Shown in pieces: positions 8,243-16,666 of a stretch of 51,096 nt of DNA (the stretch's first letter is position 1; each line of letters begins with the position of its first letter). The position numbers were made by a program, and so were the translations under genes. The notes under the pieces are model-generated. The model was not told the origin of the DNA. It worked only from the letters and a program-made list of their open reading frames with translations, and did no database searches. Where the stretch lies: contig QCVS01000012.1 of NCBI GenBank assembly GCA_003210285.1, positions 1 to 51,096 of the forward strand, in the 5' to 3' direction. Origin of the DNA: Prochlorococcus sp. AG-686-J21. GTDB lineage: Bacteria; Cyanobacteriota; Cyanobacteriia; PCC-6307; Cyanobiaceae.

Positions 8243-8401
8243 ATGACTAATTACATAGAAAGACTTAAAGCAAAACTAAAAATTAAAAAATTTGATGCTA
8301 ATCAACCAATCAATGCCTGGTTATTTGTCTTGATATTAAATATTGTCGGTTTTGCTGGTTACTTTTATTTAAAAATAAATGATATTCATTTAGGAGACTA
8401 A
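8243..8401 (+). CDS. Small single-helix membrane protein
   Basis: This 52-residue ORF has a basic N-terminus (ERLKAKLKIKK) followed by a clear membrane helix (about 25-43, AWLFVLILNIVGFAGYFYL) and a short polar tail. The positive-inside arrangement favours a cytoplasmic N-terminus. No family is recognised. It converges on the small gene ending at 8407, with five bases between the stops, and belongs to the 8.0-10.5 kb run of small genes. The even codon reading and the coherent helix make it a likely real gene. Confidence 0.6.
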   Translation: MTNYIERLKAKLKIKKFDANQPINAWLFVLILNIVGFAGYFYLKINDIHLGD

Positions 8402-8406
8402 CTTCT

Positions 8407-8625
8407 TTATTTAATCTCTTTTTTAATTGATCTACAAAAATTTTTATATCTCTCTATTCTTGTTAAGTCAGGTAATGTCCAAATCAATTCTTTATTAAAT
8501 AAGGGATCATTCCATTCCTTAAACTCTTCACTAATTGAACTACTATTTAATTTGGAAAGTTTTTTTATTCTTTTTCTTAGATGTGTTTGAATTACATTTA
8601 CGTTTGCACTAATATACTCTCTCAT
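8407..8625 (-). CDS. Small hypothetical protein, 72 residues
   Basis: This soluble, helical-looking protein with alternating basic residues (THLRKRIKKLSKL) is followed by an acidic and aromatic part (FKEWNDPLFNKELIWTLP) and a basic end. No domain is recognised and no membrane segment or signal peptide is seen. It converges on the small membrane-protein gene before it. The conserved-looking Trp and Pro residues suggest a real folded protein rather than a chance ORF, but its function is unknown. Confidence 0.6.
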   Translation of the reverse strand: MREYISANVNVIQTHLRKRIKKLSKLNSSSISEEFKEWNDPLFNKELIWTLPDLTRIERYKNFCRSIKKEIK

Positions 8626-8687
8626 AAAAACTACATTACTTATATAAATTTAACATTAAAAATGTCAATTAAACTTCTTTGTAACCG

Positions 8688-8858
8688 TTAAACGTTATTA
8701 ACTGCTTGAAATAATCCGAATGAATAACCTCCTATTAAAATCCAACCCAAAACACTAGATATTATAGTTGATCTTCTATTATGCCTTCGTAAAGCATTCT
8801 CAATCATTTCGTTGACTTCATCTTTACTTATGAATTCAGAGTTGGATTTTTTATTCAT
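8688..8858 (-). CDS. Small membrane protein with helical N-terminus
   Basis: This 56-residue ORF from ATG has an N-terminal polar helix (about 11-28, KDEVNEMIENALRRHNRR) and then one membrane helix (about 31-51, rich in Ile, Gly and Ser). It vaguely recalls single-helix chlorophyll-binding stress proteins, but the ExxNGRxAMxGF signature of high-light-inducible proteins is absent, so that name is not supported. The 234-bp AT-rich stretch behind its start holds no other ORF that I can support. Confidence 0.55.
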   Translation of the reverse strand: MNKKSNSEFISKDEVNEMIENALRRHNRRSTIISSVLGWILIGGYSFGLFQAVNNV

Positions 8859-9092
8859 TACTTTTTATTTTGCATATTAAACGAAATATACTTTAAATGA
8901 GTTTTTGACTTTGTTTTTTGATTCTAAATTTTAGCTAATGGACTTTAATAGTGTTTTGTAAGATTTATTACTAGATTTATTATTAATCATTTTATTAATA
9001 TTTTTATTGAATATTTAATTTTAAATGTTCATGCCCATTAATATGCGACTAAAATTAAGTTTCAATGATTTAATTTAAATAGGTTCTTAGAT

Positions 9093-9260
9093 ATGAATGT
9101 TAATGATGAATCTGTTCTTGAAATGATTAATAGACTCATTGCTACTGATAGATTAAATAAAAATCAAATTCTTCAATTAGTAAACCTCGCTTCAATATCT
9201 AATAGTATTTATGAATTAGAGGATAATATGAAATGGGAAACTTTTAAATCTAAATATTAA
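9093..9260 (+). CDS. Small hypothetical protein, 55 residues
   Basis: This is a mostly helical, slightly acidic protein (VLEMINRLIATDRL then ILQLVNLASI). No domain is recognised; it has no signal or membrane segment. A weak purine-rich stretch (ATAGGTTC) lies upstream of the ATG. It is followed by another small ORF 65 bp downstream on the same strand, so the two could share a transcript. Confidence 0.55.
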   Translation: MNVNDESVLEMINRLIATDRLNKNQILQLVNLASISNSIYELEDNMKWETFKSKY

Positions 9261-9325
9261 ATGAATATAAAGAATAATATAATTTCTGGTCAACATAAAT
9301 ATTATTTATATAAGTATTAAAGTTA

Positions 9326-9484
9326 ATGATGAACTCAGAAAATATTCAAAATAAAGTATCATCAAATGAATCTTTTGAACCTTTGAAAGGAGTTGATCTT
9401 TGCAAAGCAAGCGAGGCTAGCGTGGAAATTATGCTAGAACGTTTTTGTAAGGATAACGAAATTGATTTTCCTTTTTCTCAATAA
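9326..9484 (+). CDS. Small acidic hypothetical protein, 52 residues
   Basis: This is a soluble acidic protein with two cysteines (in GVDLCKASEA and ERFCKDNE). No known domain. Two ATG codons begin it (9326 and 9329), and the choice between them is arbitrary. Its TAA stop abuts the stop of the converging gene at 9485 with no gap. The regular helix pattern around ASVEIMLERF supports a real product; the function is unknown. Confidence 0.5.
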   Translation: MMNSENIQNKVSSNESFEPLKGVDLCKASEASVEIMLERFCKDNEIDFPFSQ

Positions 9485-9643
9485 TTAGGATTTTTTAGCA
9501 GTCAAAATTTCCATCGGAGCAGTTTCAAAATAAGTTTGTTTATCACTGTCTTTGAATTTATTAATAATAAGAACTGTTGAAATTACAAAAACTAAAATTA
9601 GCAATAAATCTCCTACCGTTACGCCTCTCTCCTTTAAATTCAT
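9485..9643 (-). CDS. Small N-terminally anchored membrane protein
   Basis: This 52-residue ORF has a start well supported by the adjacent AT-rich spacer. Residues 11-28 (GDLLLILVFVISTVLIIN) form a membrane helix, followed by a soluble polar tail with Lys and acidic residues (KFKDSDKQ, then ETAPMEIL). This is the layout of a bitopic protein with a short tail. No family recognised. It converges directly on the preceding small gene, stop to stop. The coherent helix makes it a likely true gene. Confidence 0.6.
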   Translation of the reverse strand: MNLKERGVTVGDLLLILVFVISTVLIINKFKDSDKQTYFETAPMEILTAKKS

Positions 9644-9885
9644 GAAATTTTTATACTTTTTATTTACTATAACTGAATAATTTAGATAATTTTATTTAAA
9701 TCAATGATATTTTACCTTTTATAAATATTCTTCATAAGTTATGTGATAACTATTTAACTTTTTATTCTGTTTAATATTTAACTGAACCTATTAAGAAAAT
9801 AAATATCGAAGCTACTTAATTTTGAATTAAAATTTCAGACACAATTTGTAGTTTAAATAATTTCTATTATTAGTAAATAATACGT

Positions 9886-10038
9886 TTAAAAACTCTCTTT
9901 CAGAATATTTAATAACTTTGTCCTTTTAACATAATTCTCTTTTTCCCATAAACATGTCGCTTCATCATTATTAATTGGTTTCGCTTCATAAGCAAAATAC
10001 CAAAGAATAAAACCAAGTGGAATTATAAATAATTGCAT
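9886..10038 (-). CDS. Small hydrophobic-N-terminus protein, 50 residues
   Basis: This ORF begins with a hydrophobic stretch (MQLFIIPLGFILWYFAYEA, residues 1-19), which could be a signal anchor, followed by a charged tail with one cysteine (EATCLWEKENYVKRTK). No domain is recognised. It is divergent to the RHH gene at 10112, and 73 bp separate the two starts. That spacer carries the palindromic elements described separately, so the two genes may share control. Confidence 0.5.
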   Translation of the reverse strand: MQLFIIPLGFILWYFAYEAKPINNDEATCLWEKENYVKRTKLLNILKESF

Positions 10039-10066
10039 TTAATTTATGTTGACTTGAGTTTAATAT

Positions 10067-10097
10067 AGTGCAACACTAATAATATGCAAGTGTTACA
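10067..10097. promoter_or_regulatory. Candidate operator: TGCAACACT / AGTGTTACA inverted elements
   Basis: TGCAACACT (10069-10077) and AGTGTTACA (10089-10097) form an imperfect inverted repeat (8 of 9 positions). AGTG and CACT also flank 10067-10077. TACAAT at 10094-10099 is a good -10 box for the RHH gene, so the right arm would overlap the promoter. RHH regulators usually bind such sites and repress themselves, so autoregulation is a plausible reading. Confidence 0.45.
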
Positions 10098-10111
10098 ATA
10101 AAATCTTTTTT

Positions 10112-10477
10112 ATGCCCACACAAAGAAGAAGAATTGGTTTTTTACCAAGATCAGAAGTTCAAAATATAATAGATAAAATTTGCTTTCATAATAAATTAAG
10201 TCAATCAAAAGTAACTGGGATTTTAGTTGAAGAAGCACTCAGTTCTAGAGGTGTATTAAATACATCTCTTAATAAGCTATCATTTGATTTTAATAGTAAT
10301 AAAAACGCATCATTATTGATTACTAATAAAACAATTAACAGTGAAATGCCTATTGATGAAGATAATATTAATTTAGATGATGGTTCTATAAAAGATGAAG
10401 TTCAAATGATTAACGACTTTATTGAATTTAAATTTTTTAAAAATATAATGAATAGAAATAAAAAAAAGAATAAGTAA
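10112..10477 (+). CDS. Ribbon-helix-helix DNA-binding protein, CopG-like
   Basis: This is a 121-residue protein. Its first 50 residues carry the pattern of a ribbon-helix-helix domain: a basic start (TQRRRIGFLPRSEVQ) for the beta-strand, then helices IIDKICFHN and SKVTGILVEEALSSRG. Such proteins dimerise and bind DNA through the strand pair. The rest (about 51-121) is acidic and then basic (FKFFKNIMNRNKKK) and is not recognised. The palindromic elements just upstream and an AGTGTCACACT element just after the stop (10479-10489) suggest self-regulation. The downstream neighbour on the other strand is tRNA-Met. Confidence 0.7.
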   Translation: MPTQRRRIGFLPRSEVQNIIDKICFHNKLSQSKVTGILVEEALSSRGVLNTSLNKLSFDFNSNKNASLLITNKTINSEMPIDEDNINLDDGSIKDEVQMINDFIEFKFFKNIMNRNKKKNK

Positions 10478-10498
10478 TAGTGTCACACTTTAAAAAAA

Positions 10499-10572
<74 letters not shown>

Positions 10573-10578
10573 ATATTC

Positions 10579-11082
10579 TTATTTTAAATCATGACTTGTC
10601 TTATTACCATTTATAAAATTTATTTGTTTATAAGCCTCATATATAGCAATGCCACAGGCTACTGATAAATTCAGACTCCTTACACCTTTTGGATCATTAT
10701 TAGATAACGCTACGTTCGGCATAAATATTGATATTAATGAATCACTCGCACTAATAATATTATTAGGTAACCCAGTATCCTCTCTACCAAATAATAATAT
10801 ATCGTCTTCGTGAAATCTAAAGTCTTTCAAATAAACCCCATTTTTTTTGCTAAAGGCAATTATTCTTTTATTTATTTTTGAATCTTTGAAATTATTAAAG
10901 TTAGGATAATTTTTTAATTTTACTAAAGGCCAATAATCTAAACCAGCTCTTTTTAAATATTTATCCTCTAATTTAAAACCTAAAGGCTCAATTAAATTTA
11001 ATGTGATATCAAAAGCAGCACAAGTCCTCGCTATACTTCCTGTATTTTGAGGAATCCTTGGTTCAAAAAGTGAAATTTCCAA
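10579..11082 (-). CDS. trmL: tRNA (cytidine/uridine-34-2'-O)-methyltransferase TrmL
   Basis: This 167-residue SPOUT-family enzyme, short and without an extra RNA-binding domain as in TrmL/YibK, uses S-adenosylmethionine to methylate the ribose of the wobble nucleotide in tRNA-Leu. Family marks are N13-T-G-S-I-A-R18 near the N-terminus, the knot-forming GREDTGLP segment in the middle, and IFMPN then RSLNLSVACGIAIYEA at the C-terminal knot. It lies 3 bp after cobU on the same strand and just before the tRNA-Met gene. Confidence 0.93.
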   Translation of the reverse strand: MEISLFEPRIPQNTGSIARTCAAFDITLNLIEPLGFKLEDKYLKRAGLDYWPLVKLKNYPNFNNFKDSKINKRIIAFSKKNGVYLKDFRFHEDDILLFGREDTGLPNNIISASDSLISIFMPNVALSNNDPKGVRSLNLSVACGIAIYEAYKQINFINGNKTSHDLK

Positions 11083-11085
11083 TTT

Positions 11086-11634
11086 CTAAGCGGGTATTTC
11101 AATACTTATATTATCTAGTTTTATTGCTCTGCCATTCAATGTAAGCCAATTCTCTAGAGAAATCTTCGTAATTCTCTTTTGAAGATCTCCAAGCCTCTCA
11201 ATATATTTGTTCCCAATTTCATATTCCGAGACTAAACTCCAACCTACTTGCTCTCCTACAATTAATGTTGTATTTGCCCTCAATACTAAAAGATCTAAAA
11301 GTGAATCAATCATTATTTTCCATTCTTCATCATTTTTATTAATGCTCTCCATGATAAAACCGCCAATCGAATCAATCAGTATTGGACCGTTTTCTTTTTT
11401 TAATGTATGAATTAGATTATTGGTCTCAACTAATCCCCACTCCGAGGGTCTTCGTTTACGATGCTGAATGATTTTTTTTTGCCAATTAAAATCTTCTGGT
11501 CTTGAATCTGATAATGCTATATAAGTTAATTTTTTAATCTTTTTTCCTAAATATTCTGCAAATTCGCTCTTTCCACTCTTTGTTCCCCCGGTTATAAATA
11601 TGATATTTGAAGAATTATTATCCTTGATTTCCAT
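11086..11634 (-). CDS. cobU: Adenosylcobinamide kinase/guanylyltransferase CobU (CobP)
   Basis: This 182-residue bifunctional enzyme of the nucleotide-loop step of cobamide synthesis phosphorylates adenosylcobinamide and then forms adenosylcobinamide-GDP. A P-loop GGTKSGKS lies at residues 16-23. His58 in QHRKRRP matches the His that carries GMP in the family. Length is near the usual 180-190. The gene precedes trmL (3 bp gap) and follows the small secreted-type protein gene. With cobN at 27.6 kb and metH at 23 kb it forms part of a cobamide theme in the window. Confidence 0.95.
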   Translation of the reverse strand: MEIKDNNSSNIIFITGGTKSGKSEFAEYLGKKIKKLTYIALSDSRPEDFNWQKKIIQHRKRRPSEWGLVETNNLIHTLKKENGPILIDSIGGFIMESINKNDEEWKIMIDSLLDLLVLRANTTLIVGEQVGWSLVSEYEIGNKYIERLGDLQKRITKISLENWLTLNGRAIKLDNISIEIPA

Positions 11635-11643
11635 AAATAAATG

Positions 11644-11958
11644 TTATTTAGAGAAATACCACCATGTTGCAAGTGGAATTATTGTAGCTGCTAGTAATAA
11701 TCCAATAACAATGTAAGTTGATGTTGAAGAACTTTCAGCATCTTCATCCCTCATAGCATTAAAATTTGGATCCACTACTGGGTTATCAATGGATGAAGGC
11801 TGACTTTTTTCGTAATTAATAATTGTTTTTTGCTGGCCAACTAGAAACAGATTACCGATGTTATTAACACTTTCTGCATAAGTACTAATTGGTAGTGCAA
11901 TGAAAAGAAAACCAATGATTACAAGTGAGAATAAAGATTTATAAATAGAGTTTTTCAT
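11644..11958 (-). CDS. Secreted or anchored hypothetical protein with signal peptide
   Basis: This 104-residue protein has a typical signal peptide (Lys2, hydrophobic core about 9-25, cleavage likely after STYA near residue 28), a polar middle, and a C-terminal membrane helix (about 82-100, IVIGLLLAATIIPLATWWYF). The product would therefore be anchored with its middle outside the cytoplasm or in the thylakoid lumen. No family recognised. It starts the run into cobU (9 bp gap) and trmL. The 110-bp spacer ahead of it also holds the promoter of the divergent CCB-like gene. Confidence 0.7.
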   Translation of the reverse strand: MKNSIYKSLFSLVIIGFLFIALPISTYAESVNNIGNLFLVGQQKTIINYEKSQPSSIDNPVVDPNFNAMRDEDAESSSTSTYIVIGLLLAATIIPLATWWYFSK

Positions 11959-12068
11959 TTTTGTTTTAGGTCGATTATATAATAATAAACTATAAGTCTG
12001 AGCTTCTTTGATATATAAATCAAATATAATTATGAAAAGTAATTTTAAATTTAATATATGATACTGAT

Positions 12069-12695
12069 ATGAATTTTAATGGTAAAACGTTAATCATTAT
12101 TGGTTCTATACTTTTTTTCTGTCAATTAGGAAATTTTTTTTCAATAGATTCAATTTCTCCAGCATTAGAGAGAGCACAAGTATTATCAGCTATATCATCT
12201 GTAATTATTGTATTAATAGGTTTTTTATTTAAACAATTTAATCCAAACTCAGGAGATAAAGTAGAACTAAAAGGAGAAAATAAATTTATATTTCAACCGG
12301 ATATACCTACGGACATTTTAGAAGAATTGGCATGGGGTTCAGAGGCAATATTAACCTCCACAGCTGCCGCTACAGTATTAATTCATAATGATGGCAAAAA
12401 TATCTTAAGAAGAGGTATCACAACGAATGAAGTTTTTAAACCTGGCGAAACATGTTTAAGATCAACAAGAGATATGAAATTAATTTCATTAGTAAACACA
12501 AAATTTTATCCAGGAAGAGATGAATTTATCAGCTTTTGTCCAAACGTACCTTCCATATTAATAATTCCAATAAATAGTAAATCATTCATTTTAATAGGTG
12601 GATGGAGTTATAGATGTTTTACAAAGTCAGATGAAGAATGGATTAATAATTGGTCCAAAAAAGTAAATAATATATTTATTAAAAATAGTTTTTAA
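12069..12695 (+). CDS. Cofactor assembly of complex C subunit B, CCB2/CCB4 family
   Basis: This 208-residue protein has two N-terminal membrane helices (about 6-24 and 38-55) and a soluble C-terminal domain. The pattern resembles CCB2/CCB4 (DUF2930), factors that attach heme c_n to cytochrome b6 in plastids and cyanobacteria. The conserved soluble part contains WGSEAILTSTAAATVLI and PSILIIPIN. The recognition is by overall fold and segments, not a catalytic site. Its stop shares the palindrome TTAA with the converging lptC stop at 12692-12695. Confidence 0.75.
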   Translation: MNFNGKTLIIIGSILFFCQLGNFFSIDSISPALERAQVLSAISSVIIVLIGFLFKQFNPNSGDKVELKGENKFIFQPDIPTDILEELAWGSEAILTSTAAATVLIHNDGKNILRRGITTNEVFKPGETCLRSTRDMKLISLVNTKFYPGRDEFISFCPNVPSILIIPINSKSFILIGGWSYRCFTKSDEEWINNWSKKVNNIFIKNSF

Positions 12696-13318
12696 AAATA
12701 TATTTTAGAACGAACTCTTGCTTTCTTTGATATAAATTTTATAGATTTATTATCAATATTATAATATGCATTTTCAGAGTTAATTTCATATCCATTATCC
12801 TTAATACTATTATTATATTTATATTTTACAGGATTAAAAAATTCAATTATATTTGTACTGTTTTTTAAAATTGCTTTATTTGAACTTAATGTAACTAAAC
12901 TATTTTCTAATTTAACATTTCCTAATAATAAAAACTCAGAATTTTGTATGTTCCAAGTAAAACTATTTGCTGTTAATTTATCATCTTGTTGATTAATTGT
13001 TTTAACTATTACATTACCATTTAATATTATTATTTTATTATTATTAGATAATTTTGATTTGTCTGAATTTATTATATATTCAAGTTTTTCATCTTTGAAT
13101 AAATTTATTGTTGTTTCTTTAAGATTAAATGTATTACTCTCTTTATCATAGGTGGAATTAGGGCTTTTAATTGAAAGCAATTTTATGCCTTTATTAGAAA
13201 AAATATTCATATTTAAAGTATTAATACTTTGACTTAAATATTTTTTGTCTATTTCTTTATTTTTACATCCAAAAATTATTAATGGAATTAAGAATAAAAG
13301 TTTATACAAACTAATCAT
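12692..13318 (-). CDS. lptC: LptC-like lipopolysaccharide transport protein
   Basis: This 208-residue LPS-assembly protein is anchored by an N-terminal segment (about 1-17) that ends in a lipobox-like IIFGC (Cys18). The remaining sequence is a series of short beta-rich repeats, as in the OstA/LptC fold that moves lipopolysaccharide across the periplasm. LptC usually has a plain anchor helix; a lipobox is an alternative. The start overlaps the metG stop by eight bases (ATGATTAG), indicating translational coupling. Confidence 0.75.
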   Translation of the reverse strand: MISLYKLLFLIPLIIFGCKNKEIDKKYLSQSINTLNMNIFSNKGIKLLSIKSPNSTYDKESNTFNLKETTINLFKDEKLEYIINSDKSKLSNNNKIIILNGNVIVKTINQQDDKLTANSFTWNIQNSEFLLLGNVKLENSLVTLSSNKAILKNSTNIIEFFNPVKYKYNNSIKDNGYEINSENAYYNIDNKSIKFISKKARVRSKIYF

Positions 13319-14846
13319 ACTCTAGCTTTTCTATTATTGGATTTGGAGATGGTAAAATTGATTTATGTTTTAATTTACCCCATTCTAATTGTTTTATCCA
13401 AGATTCTTTTTCTTTATATAGTAAACCAAGTTGTAGATCAATTTTTGAAGATAAATCAGGCAATATTGGTAATAATAATAAGCCCACTATCCGAGTACTT
13501 TCTAAAACGTTATAAATAATATTGCTTACAATAGGTATATTTTTTTCGTCTTTAATTAATGTCCAAGGTTGTTTTTCATTTAAATATAAATTTGTGTTTA
13601 TTGCAAGGCTAAGTATTACATTGGCTGCTAGATCTATTTCGTAGGAATTAAAATGTTTAATATAATCATCAATTAACTTTTTTGCATATAATTCCAGTGT
13701 TCTATCTTTACTTTTCATTTCATTACTTGGAACCCTATTATCAAACCATTTCCTAGACATCGAAGAGGTTCTATTTAATAAATTACCAATCGTATTTGCC
13801 AAATCGTTATTGATGATATCCACAAATCTTTTATTTTGAAAATCTCCATCATTTCCCAATGTAATATCTTTAAGTAGATACCACCTAACAGCTTCTTTAC
13901 CGTATTTAGATAATAAAATATCTGGATCTAATACATTTCCTAGGCTTTTACCCATTTTTTGACCTTCTCTAGTAAGAAAACCATGACCGAATACCTTTTT
14001 AGGCACTTCCATACCAGCGGAAATAAGCATTGCAGGCCAATAGACCGCATGAAATCTTAGAATATCTTTACCAATTAAATGAATGTCAGCAGGCCAACTA
14101 TTATTAATTGATTCCTCTAATGAAGGATTCTTCGTATCAAGGCTTAACGCACTTACATAGCCAAGTAAAGCATCAAACCAAACATAAAAAGTATGGTTAT
14201 CAGTATCTGGAACTGATATACCCCAAGATACGTTTGTTCTAGATATTGAAAAATCATTTAAACCTTTAGATACAAAATTGATAATTTCATTTCTTCTTTC
14301 TTTTGGCTGAATAAATGAAGGCTCATTAATAAGTTCTTCAATATTTGATTGGTATTTTGACAATTTAAAAAATAGATTCTCCTCATTTTTCCATTCCAAA
14401 TTTTTTTGATGAATAGGACATTTACGAGTTGGTGAATTATCTGGGTTATCTTTAAATTCTTCACAACCGACGCAATACCAGCCTTTTTGGACTCCCATGT
14501 AAATATCATCAGATTTTTTAACTCTGTTGTAAAATTCATTAACTATGTATTCATGTTGTTGCGAACTTGTTCTTACAAATTTGTTATTCGTTATGTTCCA
14601 ATCTTTCCAGTTTTTCATAAAGATATCTGAAATCTCATCGCAATGAGATTGAGGCTCTACACCTTTATTAATTGCTGTTCTTTGAATCTTTAGACCATGT
14701 TCATCAACTCCAGTAATAAATATGACATCTTCACCAGAGAGCCTCTTATATCTCGCTATTGAATCACAAATCAACGTAGTATAGATACTTCCCAAATGAG
14801 GCTTATCGTTTACATAATATAATGGTGTAGTAATTACAAAACTCAT
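13311..14846 (-). CDS. metG: Methionyl-tRNA synthetase
   Basis: This 511-residue class I enzyme charges tRNA-Met. The HIGH-type motif is H17-L-G-S20, and the KMSKS-type loop is KMGKS at 297-301. A zinc knuckle region appears with Cys125, Cys128 and Cys143. A helical anticodon-binding part follows (about 340-511). Its short length and lack of a C-terminal tRNA-binding extension mark it as the minimal type, common in cyanobacteria. The gene overlaps lptC (8 bp), and 62 bp separates its start from the end of the RNB gene. Confidence 0.96.
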   Translation of the reverse strand: MSFVITTPLYYVNDKPHLGSIYTTLICDSIARYKRLSGEDVIFITGVDEHGLKIQRTAINKGVEPQSHCDEISDIFMKNWKDWNITNNKFVRTSSQQHEYIVNEFYNRVKKSDDIYMGVQKGWYCVGCEEFKDNPDNSPTRKCPIHQKNLEWKNEENLFFKLSKYQSNIEELINEPSFIQPKERRNEIINFVSKGLNDFSISRTNVSWGISVPDTDNHTFYVWFDALLGYVSALSLDTKNPSLEESINNSWPADIHLIGKDILRFHAVYWPAMLISAGMEVPKKVFGHGFLTREGQKMGKSLGNVLDPDILLSKYGKEAVRWYLLKDITLGNDGDFQNKRFVDIINNDLANTIGNLLNRTSSMSRKWFDNRVPSNEMKSKDRTLELYAKKLIDDYIKHFNSYEIDLAANVILSLAINTNLYLNEKQPWTLIKDEKNIPIVSNIIYNVLESTRIVGLLLLPILPDLSSKIDLQLGLLYKEKESWIKQLEWGKLKHKSILPSPNPIIEKLEYD

Positions 14847-14908
14847 ATTATTGTTTTTCTTATATTAACAGCTTTAAATTGTACAATAGGCCGGTAAAAT
14901 TATTTTAT

Positions 14909-16093
14909 CTAGTGAATAAACTCTAATAAATTATTATTACTTATATTATATTTTACTTTATATATTTTATTAGTATATGTTTCTATAGAAATAAAAAATA
15001 CAATTAAAAGTTCTAATGAATATTCTGGAAAGTAAACTAAGGCTATACTTCTCTTTTTATTTATCCATTTAATAAATATTATTTTATAAGATGTTTTTTT
15101 TTCTTTCGTAAAGAATATATTTAAATATTTTAATTTATCATTTTTGTAAATATTGCTATTTTCTGATTGTTTGATTTTTGTTATATCTATTAATTCATTT
15201 ATCTTATTAGAACTCAATCTCTCAATATTATTAATATTATTAAAGACTTGTCTTTGAACAATTAAATCTAAATATCTTCTTAGAGGTGAAGTACATTGAG
15301 TATACTTAACGAGACCTAATGATTCATGTTTATTAGACTTAGTAGTGATATAACTTTTACCCATATATTGCTTTAATATTGAATACTTAATATCACTATC
15401 TTTGTATCTATCTAATATCTCTTCTGCATCACAATTAATTTTATGTGTTCGGTAGGGAGTAGCTATATTATTTTTAAATAAATATAAACTAGTGACATAA
15501 CCCATTAGTATCATTGATTCAGATACAATTGATTGAGCAATACTTTTTTGTATTTTATTAATTTCTACAATTCCATTTATAATATCTATTTTATAACCTG
15601 GTGTATCAAAAATAATTGCTCCTTGCTTTTTACGATAATTAATACTTTTAAGTAATAAATTCTTAATTTCAACTATTTCTAATTCTTCTTTAGGTTCTAG
15701 TTCAATAATTTCTTCTGCATCTTCATATATTAATTGATATTTTGGTTTTATTTTTGCCTCTACTATTTCATATTTATTTACTGAACCATCATCATTAAAT
15801 ATAATTGACGCACTTATTGTATCTGAGACTTTATTTTGATTTAAATTTGCTTTTTCTATAATTTCAGCTGGTAACATGGGAATATATTGATTAATTAAGT
15901 AGAGGCTGCTACTTTTACCTCTTGCATCAATATCAATCTTTGAATCTGTTAAAAATAATTTGCATGGATTACTTATATGTATCCATAATTTTTTTATGTT
16001 TCCCTCTATTAATTCCAATGAAAAAGCATCATCAACTTCCTTGGGATCTTTGGAATCAATTATAAAAGTTTTTAAATTAGTTAAATCTCTCAA
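14909..16093 (-). CDS. Short RNB-domain exoribonuclease (RNase II-like)
   Basis: This 394-residue protein consists almost wholly of the RNB core and begins directly at the catalytic motif. Asp13, Asp21 and Asp22 (in IDSKDPKEVDDAF) are present, and Glu19 takes the place of the third acidic metal ligand. SESMILMGY (about 191-199) and TSPLRRYLDL (268-277) match the family. The cold-shock domains before RNB and a normal S1 domain after it are lacking, so RNA binding must come from elsewhere. It degrades RNA 3' to 5' by family inference. It follows rpsR by 39 bp and so lies in a ribosomal-protein transcript. Confidence 0.85.
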   Translation of the reverse strand: MRDLTNLKTFIIDSKDPKEVDDAFSLELIEGNIKKLWIHISNPCKLFLTDSKIDIDARGKSSSLYLINQYIPMLPAEIIEKANLNQNKVSDTISASIIFNDDGSVNKYEIVEAKIKPKYQLIYEDAEEIIELEPKEELEIVEIKNLLLKSINYRKKQGAIIFDTPGYKIDIINGIVEINKIQKSIAQSIVSESMILMGYVTSLYLFKNNIATPYRTHKINCDAEEILDRYKDSDIKYSILKQYMGKSYITTKSNKHESLGLVKYTQCTSPLRRYLDLIVQRQVFNNINNIERLSSNKINELIDITKIKQSENSNIYKNDKLKYLNIFFTKEKKTSYKIIFIKWINKKRSIALVYFPEYSLELLIVFFISIETYTNKIYKVKYNISNNNLLEFIH

Positions 16094-16132
16094 ATATTTA
16101 TAATATTATTTAATTAACTATTATTTATAGAA

Positions 16133-16354
16133 CTATCCCTCAGGGTTAACAAAAGGCAAAAAAGCAATAATTCTTGCTCTTTTTACTGCCAATGTTAGAT
16201 CTCTTTGTTGTTTGGAGGTCAATCCAGTCATTCTTCTTGGTAATATTTTACCTCTTTCAGTTATGAATTTTTTAAGAAGCTCAACGTCTTTATAATCAAT
16301 TGGGTCTCCAGGTCTAATTGGAGATAGTTGTTTTTTAAAAATGGAATTTGGCAT
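16133..16354 (-). CDS. rpsR: 30S ribosomal protein S18
   Basis: This 73-residue S18 carries the conserved [19 protein letters not shown] and the [22 protein letters not shown] regions; both bind S6 and 16S rRNA in the platform of the small subunit. It follows rpmG on the same strand (16 bp gap) and precedes the RNB gene. No zinc-binding cysteines are found. This rpmG-rpsR order is common in cyanobacteria and plastids. Confidence 0.96.
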   Translation of the reverse strand: MPNSIFKKQLSPIRPGDPIDYKDVELLKKFITERGKILPRRMTGLTSKQQRDLTLAVKRARIIAFLPFVNPEG

Positions 16355-16370
16355 TGTTTTTTTGTTTTTT

Positions 16371-16565
16371 TTATTTGATTTCTTTGTGAATTGTCATTTT
16401 GTTTAGATGCGGATTGAATTTTTTAAGTTCTAATCTCTCAGTAGTATTCCTTTTGTTCTTTTCAGTTGTATATCTGGAAACACCATTAGATCTCCTTGGT
16501 TCTGAACTTGTTCTCGCTTCAGTACATTCCAAGGTTACGACAATTCTTGTACCCTTTTTCGCCAT
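16371..16565 (-). CDS. rpmG: 50S ribosomal protein L33
   Basis: This 64-residue L33 begins [20 protein letters not shown] and ends with the conserved [17 protein letters not shown], the usual L33 tail. A single Cys is present, not the four-Cys zinc ribbon, so this is the zinc-free type. It starts the run rpmG-rpsR-RNB and diverges from pheT, with about 100 bp between the starts for both promoters. Confidence 0.96.
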   Translation of the reverse strand: MAKKGTRIVVTLECTEARTSSEPRRSNGVSRYTTEKNKRNTTERLELKKFNPHLNKMTIHKEIK

Positions 16566-16666
16566 TTTAATTAATACGTTGATGTATAATTATCTATTGT
16601 ACAACTTCAGGAAACTATTTTGCATATATTCACTTTTCTTTTAGTATCATTAGACAAAAATAATAA

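Noticed and set aside
8688-8858. High-light-inducible protein
   Set aside because: A single membrane helix is present but the ExxNGRxAMxGF chlorophyll-binding signature is missing.
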